Source: an uncultured Bacteroidales bacterium
GTDB taxonomy: Bacteria > Bacteroidota > Bacteroidia > Bacteroidales > Paludibacteraceae
Direction of reading: 5' to 3'
Assembly: GCA_903929065.1 (NCBI GenBank)
Contig: CAIYTJ010000378.1
Span: 1-12,061 of the forward strand
DNA length: 12,061 bases
Below, piece after piece: positions 7,168 through 12,061 of the stretch; positions within the stretch are counted from its first letter, which is position 1; each line of letters begins with the position of its first letter. The translations under genes and the position numbers were made by a program. The notes under the pieces are model-generated. The model made no database searches and was not told the DNA's origin. It saw nothing but the letters and a program-made list of their open reading frames with translations.

Positions 7168-8820
7168 ATGAAAAGAATAATTCAATTATTAGTTTTGGTT
7201 TTTTGTTTAAATTCAGTTGCTTTCGGAGCCTCAACTCCCGAACAGCGGACTTTTCGAATCAGCAAAAATCTGACTATTTTCAATTCCGTGTTGCGTGAAC
7301 TTGATTTATTTTACGTAGACACGCTTAATTACGATAAAACGGTGAAAACCACCATCGATAATATGCTCGAAAAGCTAGATCCTTACACGGTTTATCTTCC
7401 GGAAGAAGAAACTGATGACCTGACTTTTATGACTACCGGCGAATATGCGGGTATTGGAGCACTAATAATGAAAACCGGTAATGAAGTTTGCATTTCTGAA
7501 CCTTATGAAGGTATGCCCGCACAGCGAAATGGACTTCGGGCCGGTGATATATTAATTGAGATTGATGGAAAGAAAGTAAATGGATTGTCGGTGAGCGATG
7601 TGAGTGCTTTGCTTAAAGGAACTCCCGGAACAATTATTAAATTGAAAAAAAAGCGACCGGGAGAAAAAAATGTACTTGAAAAATCGTTTATGCGCGAGAA
7701 AATTCAGGTAAATCCGGTTAAATATTTTGGTGTAATTGGTAACAAAGTAGGGTATGTAATGTTAAGTGAATTTACTGACCGTGCAGCGTTAGAAATGCGA
7801 AGTGCTATAAATCAAATGGTAAAAGATAATCAAATTGAATCGTTAGTACTTGATATCAGGAATAACGGCGGAGGTTTAATTGACGAAGCAGTAAAAATTG
7901 TCGGTTATTTTGTACCTAAAGGAACGAATGTGGTTACAACAAAAGGAAAAAACAGCGATGCCGATCGAACGTATAAAACTCCAACCGAACCCATTTTTCC
8001 ACAAATGAAACTGGTGATTCTGGCTAACCGATCATCAGCTTCTGCATCCGAAATTGTTGCCGGTTCAATTCAGGATCTAGACCGTGGCGTTATTGTTGGC
8101 GAACGGACTTTTGGAAAAGGATTGGTACAAAATATCCGGCCGATTAGTTTTGGGGGGAATCTGAAAGTTACAACGGCTAAATATTATATACCAAGCGGAC
8201 GTTGCATTCAGGCAATTGATTACAGCCACCGCAATGACGACGGCAGTGTTGGACATATACCAGATAGCCTTACACACGAATTCAAAACGAAAATTGGTCG
8301 CAAAGTACGAGACGGCGGTGGAATTGTGCCGGACACATTGACAAAAGATGAACGGAAACTGAATGTTGCCTATTATATTTTTGCCCAAAATCTGTATTTT
8401 GATTTTGCTACCCAATATGTTATAAAACATCCGACAATTGCTTCCCCGGCTGATTTTAAACTTTCGGAAGAAGATTATAAAACTTTCACTGATTATTTAA
8501 TGACTAAAAAATTTACATATACCACACAAACCGAAAAATATTATACCGAATTGCTGGATATGGCTAAATATGAAGGTCTTGACACAAGGGCGAAAGACGA
8601 ATTTACAGCACTGAAAGCCAAGTTGATGCCGGATATTTCAAAAAGTTTAGATGAAAATAAAGAAGAGATTTCTGAATTGCTAAGTTTGGAAATTATCAAA
8701 CGATATTATTATCAAAAAGGTCAAATTCAGTATTCTCTCCGAACTGATAAGGATTTGAAGGTAGCTCTCGATTTATTGAAGCCCGTTGGAAAATACACTA
8801 AAATTTTGTCTGCCAACTGA
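7168..8820 (+). CDS. S41 family C-terminal processing peptidase (CtpA/Prc-like) with PDZ domain
   Basis: 550 residues from the ATG at 7168; the in-frame TTG at 7159 is less likely because the ATG begins a normal signal peptide (MKRIIQLLVLVFCLNSVAFGA). The exported protease should act in the periplasm, cutting proteins at their C-termini. An N-terminal helical region contains LDPYTVYLPEEE. A PDZ domain follows at about residues 88-168 (GIGALI, ISEPYEGMPAQRNGLRAGDILIEIDG). The S41 catalytic domain has LDIRNNGGGLI and the Ser-Lys pair: NRSSASASE places nucleophile Ser292, and GERTFGKGLVQ places Lys317, 25 residues later, with Gln321 at the usual +4. The C-terminal 170 or so residues form a lysine-rich helical tail common in Bacteroidota members. 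It is the second gene of a coaD-led pair, ends at a strong terminator, and its natural substrate is unknown. Confidence 0.94.
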   Translation: MKRIIQLLVLVFCLNSVAFGASTPEQRTFRISKNLTIFNSVLRELDLFYVDTLNYDKTVKTTIDNMLEKLDPYTVYLPEEETDDLTFMTTGEYAGIGALIMKTGNEVCISEPYEGMPAQRNGLRAGDILIEIDGKKVNGLSVSDVSALLKGTPGTIIKLKKKRPGEKNVLEKSFMREKIQVNPVKYFGVIGNKVGYVMLSEFTDRAALEMRSAINQMVKDNQIESLVLDIRNNGGGLIDEAVKIVGYFVPKGTNVVTTKGKNSDADRTYKTPTEPIFPQMKLVILANRSSASASEIVAGSIQDLDRGVIVGERTFGKGLVQNIRPISFGGNLKVTTAKYYIPSGRCIQAIDYSHRNDDGSVGHIPDSLTHEFKTKIGRKVRDGGGIVPDTLTKDERKLNVAYYIFAQNLYFDFATQYVIKHPTIASPADFKLSEEDYKTFTDYLMTKKFTYTTQTEKYYTELLDMAKYEGLDTRAKDEFTALKAKLMPDISKSLDENKEEISELLSLEIIKRYYYQKGQIQYSLRTDKDLKVALDLLKPVGKYTKILSAN

Positions 8821-8851
8821 TTAAGGTTTAGTTGATAGGAAATTGTAGTAA

Positions 8852-8892
8852 AGGTGTTTTGTTTGATAGTATCAACAAAACACTTTTTTTTT
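8852..8892 (+). terminator. Intrinsic terminator after the coaD-protease pair
   Basis: Arms at 8854-8868 and 8870-8883 pair GTGTTTTGT...GATA with TATC...ACAAAACAC, with one bulged T, a very tight loop and nine T residues (8884-8892) right after. It begins 31 bases after the protease stop. Confidence 0.9.
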
Positions 8893-8946
8893 GTAGAAAT
8901 TGGCAAAATATTTCATTGAAACATAATTTCGGAAACTATAAAAATG

Positions 8947-8954
8947 TATCTTTG
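8947..8954 (+). promoter_or_regulatory. Bacteroidota -7 promoter element, start of the tyrosine phenol-lyase leader
   Basis: TATCTTTG is an exact TAnnTTTG match, 55 bases after the previous terminator's T-run. A TTTC at 8927-8930, 16 bases upstream, is a poor -33 candidate. If used it would give a leader of about 190 bases before the lyase ATG. A second exact match, TAAATTTG at 9112-9119, lies only 30 bases before that ATG and could be an alternative promoter. Confidence 0.5.
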
Positions 8955-8998
8955 TTGCATAATAATCCGCCATGGATAAATTATTTTCCATACTTCAC

Positions 8999-9039
8999 CC
9001 GGGTAGTTTTATTCCATCCTTTTTCACTACCCGGTTTTT
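8999..9039 (+). terminator. Terminator-like hairpin inside the leader of the tyrosine phenol-lyase gene
   Basis: A perfect 9-base-pair stem, CCGGGTAGT (8999-9007) with ACTACCCGG (9026-9034), closes an 18-base loop and is followed by five T residues (9035-9039). It lies between a promoter element (8947) and the lyase ATG (9149), where no gene ends. It could be an attenuator for the lyase or the end of a separate small RNA of about 80 bases. A weaker hairpin (8972-8979 with 8984-8991, one mismatch) precedes it. The 18-base loop and short T-run make it a moderate terminator. Confidence 0.55.
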
Positions 9040-9148
9040 AATCTTCAGGAAATTCCCGAAAAAATTTACATGATATTTTGTTTCAGAAGCTATTAAAAGC
9101 TGAAGTGATTTTAAATTTGAAAATTGAATCTTTAAAACAAAAACAATC

Positions 9149-10552
9149 ATGAAAACAAAAACAATAGGACAACAATTGGGACGCAACTCGTGGGCTGAAC
9201 CCTGGAAAATAAAAATGGTGGAACCAATTCACATGATTTCTCGTAATGAACGTGCCGTGGCATTGGAAAAGGCCGGGTTTAATACCTTTTTGATAAGGTC
9301 TGAAGAAGTATACATCGATTTACTGACTGACAGCGGCACCAACGCAATGAGCGATCGCCAATGGGCAGGAATGATGATGGGCGACGAAGCCTATGCCGGA
9401 AGCCGAAACTTTTATCATCTCGAAGAAGCTATTCAGGAATATTATGGTTACAAATATATTGTTCCAACTCATCAGGGGCGCGGAGCAGAGAATATCCTTT
9501 CTAAAATTGCCATTAATACCGGACAATTTGTGTGTGGAAACATGTATTTCACCACCACACGGCTGCATCAGGAACTTGCCGGAGGTATTTTTACCGATGT
9601 AATTATTGACGAAGCGCACGATGCGCAAAAAGAACATCCGTTTAAAGGGAATGTGGATTTGGCTAAAGTTCAGAAATTGATTGATACACACGGAGCTTCG
9701 AGCATTGCGTATGTTTGCCTTGCCGCCACAGTAAATATGGCAGGTGGACAACCCGTAAGTATGCAAAATGCCCGCGAACTTCACACACTTTGTAAGAAAC
9801 ATGGTATAAAGATATTTATGGATGCCACTCGCGCCGTAGAGAATGCATTTTTTATTCAGGAAAGGGAAGAAGGGTATGCTGATAAAACGTTGGCACAGAT
9901 TCTGAAAGAATTTTGCAGTTATACCGACGGGGCTACCATGAGTGCCAAAAAAGATTCGCTGGCTAATATTGGCGGCTGGCTCGCTCTGAACGATCAGGAT
10001 TTATTTGTTGAAGCGTGTAATCTGGTGGTTGTGTATGAAGGTTTGCAAACGTATGGCGGAATGGCCGGACGCGATATGGAAGTACTTTCGATCGGCATCA
10101 AAGAAAGTATTCAGGATGATTATATGCGCTCGCGGATTGGACAGGTTCGCTATCTGGGCGAATTGCTCATTGACTGGGGAATTCCGATTACACGACCGAT
10201 TGGTGGTCATGCGGTTTTTCTGGATGCAAAGAAATTCTATGAACATATACCACAGGAAGAATTTCCCGCACAAACGCTGGCGGCGGATTTATACCTGGAA
10301 TCCGGAGTGCGGTCGATGGAGCGCGGCATTGTGAGTGCTGGTCGTAAAAAGGAAACCGGTGAGAATTATCATCCAACGCTGGAACTGACTCGTCTGACTA
10401 TTCCGCGAAGGGTTTATACTCAGGCGCATATGGATATTGTGGCGGAATCGGTAAAAAACCTATATGATGTGCGTGAACAAAAAAAAGGGTTGAAAATGGT
10501 CTATGAGCCTAAATATTTGCGCTTCTTTCAGGCGCGGTTTGAAAGACTATAA
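9149..10552 (+). CDS. tpl: Tyrosine phenol-lyase (beta-tyrosinase), PLP-dependent
   Basis: 467 residues, cytoplasmic, no signal peptide. The enzyme splits L-tyrosine into phenol, pyruvate and ammonia. The sequence aligns without gaps, offset by 11 residues, to what I recall of Citrobacter freundii TPL. PLP site: THQGRGAEN (Arg111), MDATRAVENA (Asp225, Arg228) and TMSAKKDS with Schiff-base Lys268. Tyr82 in GDEAYAGS is the conserved catalytic tyrosine. Residues that separate TPL from the sister enzyme tryptophanase are all of TPL type: Thr135 in MYFTTTR (Asp in tryptophanase), Met390 and Arg392 in VRSMERG, and Phe459 in LRFFQARF (His in tryptophanase). The extra 11 N-terminal residues are unremarkable. 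It is followed 75 bases later by a small Cys-rich gene. Its G+C is visibly higher than its neighbours' (59 of 120 bases at 9961-10080). Tryptophanase is the alternative, but unlikely. Confidence 0.92.
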   Translation: MKTKTIGQQLGRNSWAEPWKIKMVEPIHMISRNERAVALEKAGFNTFLIRSEEVYIDLLTDSGTNAMSDRQWAGMMMGDEAYAGSRNFYHLEEAIQEYYGYKYIVPTHQGRGAENILSKIAINTGQFVCGNMYFTTTRLHQELAGGIFTDVIIDEAHDAQKEHPFKGNVDLAKVQKLIDTHGASSIAYVCLAATVNMAGGQPVSMQNARELHTLCKKHGIKIFMDATRAVENAFFIQEREEGYADKTLAQILKEFCSYTDGATMSAKKDSLANIGGWLALNDQDLFVEACNLVVVYEGLQTYGGMAGRDMEVLSIGIKESIQDDYMRSRIGQVRYLGELLIDWGIPITRPIGGHAVFLDAKKFYEHIPQEEFPAQTLAADLYLESGVRSMERGIVSAGRKKETGENYHPTLELTRLTIPRRVYTQAHMDIVAESVKNLYDVREQKKGLKMVYEPKYLRFFQARFERL

Positions 10553-10627
10553 ACAATTACTATTTATCATTTACTATTTACCAATTGTAGTGATAATCTG
10601 AGATTCAATCTTTAATACCTTACAGCA

Positions 10628-10861
10628 ATGAAAAAGGAAATTGACGAAAGTATTTTAGAGAAAACGAAACATTGTAAACACAATTTTACTTGTTTGACGA
10701 ATGAAGACCACTTCTGTATGCACATGAAAATCCACCGATGTGTATCGGGTCAATTTCTTTTTGCAGATTGTCCTGAAAATTTCTGTCATTACAAAATATA
10801 CTTCGGGAATTTATCTACCTGCAATTGCCCCACGCGGGTTGAGTTATTTCTCAAGGGATAA
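10628..10861 (+). CDS. Small Cys-rich protein of unknown function
   Basis: 77 residues from an ATG preceded by an A/C-rich leader. It contains eight cysteines (16, 22, 30, 38, 48, 53, 65, 67) and six histidines (15, 18, 28, 32, 36, 54). The ends carry HCKHNFTC (15-22) and FGNLSTCNCPTRVELF (59-74). There is no signal peptide or membrane segment, so it is probably cytoplasmic, and the cysteines suggest zinc or iron-sulfur binding rather than disulfides. I have a general memory of small proteins with this CK..F.CL ... C.CP.R.EL pattern scattered through Bacteroidota and other anaerobes, but no function for them. It lies 75 bases after the tyrosine phenol-lyase gene on the same strand and could be co-transcribed with it. 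Coding status is supported by the ordered Cys pattern. Confidence 0.75.
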   Translation: MKKEIDESILEKTKHCKHNFTCLTNEDHFCMHMKIHRCVSGQFLFADCPENFCHYKIYFGNLSTCNCPTRVELFLKG

Positions 10862-10889
10862 TTCTTTCTGCCTGAACTGAAGTGAAATA

Positions 10890-10921
10890 AAGAGGCCGCC
10901 TTATTACTAAGACGACCTCTT
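10890..10921. terminator. Hairpin terminator between convergent genes
   Basis: Arms 10890-10903 and 10908-10921 pair AAGAGG-CG-CTTA with two C-A mismatches around a TTAC loop. It lies 28 bases after the Cys-rich gene stop and 31 bases beyond the stop of the convergent AhpD-like gene. U-tracts are weak on both sides (TTTATTTC on the minus strand), so efficiency is uncertain. Confidence 0.65.
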
Positions 10922-10952
10922 ACTCACTAAACCTAATAAATAAAAAAATCAA

Positions 10953-11366
10953 TCAATTGTGGTTGTGCGATTTTGAGTCCTGAAGCTGAGCCTGACGGAT
11001 ATGATTGCATGCCTGATCAATTTCAGTTTTAAATCTCTTATAGTCAATTTGTAATCCATTGATATACGTGCTGAATCCGACGCTTGATTTGGCAAAATGC
11101 ACCGCATCTTCAATTTCTGCTTCTGTTGCTCCGTATAGTTTGGCCATTTCGGCATGGAAATACGAGCAATACGGGCAACGCAACGTTGCTGCTACTGCCG
11201 AACCAATTAATTCTCGATATTTAGCCGGAATGGCTGTATCCTGAACCTGAACACGATTGAAAAGCTGCCATTCCAGTTCAAGTGCTGAATCGGGCATTAC
11301 TTTAAAAAAGGTGGGAACCAAACCCATCATTTGTTCAATTTCCCTGTAAATTTCCTGACGTTTCAT
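10953..11366 (-). CDS. AhpD-like / carboxymuconolactone decarboxylase family protein with CxxC
   Basis: 137 residues, no signal peptide, mostly helical. The core is IPAKYRELIGSAVAATLRCPYCSYFHAEMA split over residues 46-74; the CPYCSYFH element gives Cys64, Cys67 and His71, the CxxCxxxH redox motif of AhpD-type alkylhydroperoxidases (carboxymuconolactone decarboxylase fold). It is followed by LYGATEAEIEDAVHFA, also typical. Proteins with this motif usually act as thiol-disulfide peroxidase partners, but many family members have no assigned substrate. The C-terminus ends in a polar His-containing tail (SKSHNHN). No ahpC or peroxiredoxin gene is next to it here, so a role in peroxide defence is only a family-based inference. 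It is convergent with the Cys-rich gene, and its upstream region shows no exact -7 element. Confidence 0.88.
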   Translation of the reverse strand: MKRQEIYREIEQMMGLVPTFFKVMPDSALELEWQLFNRVQVQDTAIPAKYRELIGSAVAATLRCPYCSYFHAEMAKLYGATEAEIEDAVHFAKSSVGFSTYINGLQIDYKRFKTEIDQACNHIRQAQLQDSKSHNHN

Positions 11367-11578
11367 GATGTTGAATTTTTAGTGATAAAGATTGTTGAAA
11401 ATTAATGTTCTGTTGAAACAAACTATTATTACAATATATTATATCAAAAGCCGTATTTGACATTATTTATACTGAGGGGTTAATAATAAACAATCGTTTG
11501 AAATACAAATTATTAACTCTGAAAATAGAATTAAATTACTTGATATTGATGCTGATTATAATGTCCGTTTAAAATCAT
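11367..11578. other. AT-rich intergenic stretch with no clear gene
   Basis: Between the AhpD-like start and the next terminator I find no gene with a start codon and family signature. On the plus strand 11476-11580 is open for 34 codons without an ATG and ends in TAA at the terminator; its residues (including INSENRIKLLDIDADYN) look somewhat protein-like, so it could be the tail of a decayed gene. The upstream region of the AhpD-like gene contains TAATTTTC on the minus strand, one base off the -7 consensus. Confidence 0.4.
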
Positions 11579-11580
11579 AA

Positions 11581-11614
11581 AACCTCAAAAAGCCTGTTGC
11601 CTTTTGAGGTTTTT
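11581..11614. terminator. Intrinsic terminator, probably for the minus-strand gene at the right edge
   Basis: AACCTCAAAA (11581-11590) pairs with TTTTGAGGTT (11602-11611) around an 11-base spacer that contains a further G-C pair. Read plus, it ends in T5; read minus, it ends in TTTTATGATTTT. It lies about 50 bases beyond the stop of the minus-strand gene at 11666. It also directly follows the plus-strand open stretch ending at 11580, so it may work both ways. Confidence 0.75.
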
Positions 11615-11665
11615 GTAGAAGCAGAATCAGATTGCTTTCTTAGAGATAAAATATGCTTAAAAACA

Positions 11666-12061
11666 TTACTGAACAGCTATCACTTTTCCACACCCTGCGT
11701 ATTTCACTTCAACCGGTTCACCGGTAAAACCAACATTCCCAAACTCCACCGCCATACTTACCAACACAGTTACGTTTTCAGTCATTTCACCTACTTCTGC
11801 TTCTGGCATTTGAACACTCATGACGTGTTCAGGCAATATGGTTTGAGTGGAATGCCATTCGCCCGTAAGAGTTTGGCTGACACCATTCAGATTGAAAACC
11901 AATGGTTCATAATCATTTATTTCAGTATTGAAGATTGAGTCAGACACCGTACCGATTACCACTATCAGGCGGAAAAAAGGCAATCGTTGTATATTCAATA
12001 AATCGATATCGGTATTTATGCGCGGAACGGTAATAGTTGCCTGCAAATTTTCCCTGTTAAG
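11666..12061 (-). CDS. Unrecognised protein, C-terminal part only (gene continues past the right edge)
   Basis: The frame is open from base 12061 to a stop at 11666, giving 131 codons with no ATG before the edge, so the 5' end lies outside the window. An in-frame TTG at 12046 exists, but codons upstream of it (L-N-R-E-N) stay open, so a start there is unlikely. I do not recognise the family. The visible part has alternating strand-like segments (LQATITVPRI, LPFFRLIVVIGTVSD, TENVTVLVSMAVEFG, VEVKYAGCGKVIAV) and a short polar loop GEWHSTQT, which suggests a compact beta-rich domain rather than a membrane protein. No sorting domain, CxxC or catalytic motif is seen; the single Cys is near the C-terminus. 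Codon use is like the rest of the window. Confidence 0.72.
   Translation of the reverse strand, partial: LNRENLQATITVPRINTDIDLLNIQRLPFFRLIVVIGTVSDSIFNTEINDYEPLVFNLNGVSQTLTGEWHSTQTILPEHVMSVQMPEAEVGEMTENVTVLVSMAVEFGNVGFTGEPVEVKYAGCGKVIAVQ

Noticed and set aside
8972..9073. 33-codon leader peptide as a gene
   Set aside because: No ribosome binding evidence or conservation can be seen; Phe richness follows from T-rich DNA. It is kept only as part of the leader finding.
9320..9802. 160-codon open frame antisense to the tyrosine phenol-lyase gene
   Set aside because: It lies wholly inside a strongly conserved enzyme gene, its translation has no family signature, and it looks like a mirror of the sense codon bias.
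9149..10552. Tryptophanase (tnaA) as the identity of the PLP lyase
   Set aside because: The tryptophanase-specific Asp and His positions are Thr135 and Phe459 here, and the MER motif with Arg392 is that of tyrosine phenol-lyase.
11597..11938. 113-codon plus-strand open frame opposite the right-edge gene
   Set aside because: The minus-strand frame has cleaner strand periodicity, runs to the edge without stops and has a terminator downstream; the plus frame starts inside that terminator hairpin.
1..12061. CRISPR arrays, tRNA or rRNA genes, insertion sequences, phage genes
   Set aside because: No regularly spaced repeats, cloverleaf sequence, transposase or integrase motifs or terminal inverted repeats with target duplications were seen on either strand.

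Overview
The window looks like chromosomal DNA from a member of the Bacteroidota, probably Bacteroidales or a close relative. It is AT-rich, several gene starts are preceded by the Bacteroidota -7 promoter element TAnnTTTG, and start codons have A-rich leaders without strong Shine-Dalgarno sites. It also encodes PorZ, a type IX secretion system (T9SS) surface component restricted to this phylum. Most genes are housekeeping or cell-envelope genes. I saw no tRNA, rRNA, CRISPR array, insertion sequence or prophage.

Layout. 1-4016 is a minus-strand group read rdgB, porZ, then a GT-C type membrane glycosyltransferase cut by the left edge; porZ and the glycosyltransferase are only 3 bases apart. 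4274-4750 (+) and 4826-5494 (-) are two small secreted outer-membrane beta-barrel proteins that converge on a perfect bidirectional terminator. 5578-6495 (-) is an MltD-like lytic transglycosylase. It is divergent from a plus-strand pair, coaD (coenzyme A synthesis) and an S41 C-terminal processing protease, which ends at a strong terminator. 8893-9148 is a leader region with a promoter element and a second terminator-like hairpin in front of a PLP-dependent lyase at 9149-10552. Its active-site residues say tyrosine phenol-lyase rather than tryptophanase. A small eight-cysteine protein of unknown function follows on the same strand. It converges with a minus-strand AhpD-like CxxC protein. The right end holds a terminator and the 3' part of an unrecognised minus-strand gene that runs off the edge.

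How the genes relate. PorZ is part of the T9SS attachment complex that puts cargo proteins on anionic LPS, so a lipid-linked-sugar glycosyltransferase immediately downstream is a suggestive partner, though that link is inference. The beta-barrels, transglycosylase and processing protease are all envelope functions. Tyrosine phenol-lyase would degrade tyrosine to phenol, pyruvate and ammonia; its higher G+C than its neighbours and its leader hairpin mark it as the most accessory-like part of the window. I found no clearly new multi-gene system. The best candidates for follow-up are the tyrosine phenol-lyase leader, the Cys-rich protein, the porZ-glycosyltransferase pair and the unidentified gene at the right edge.
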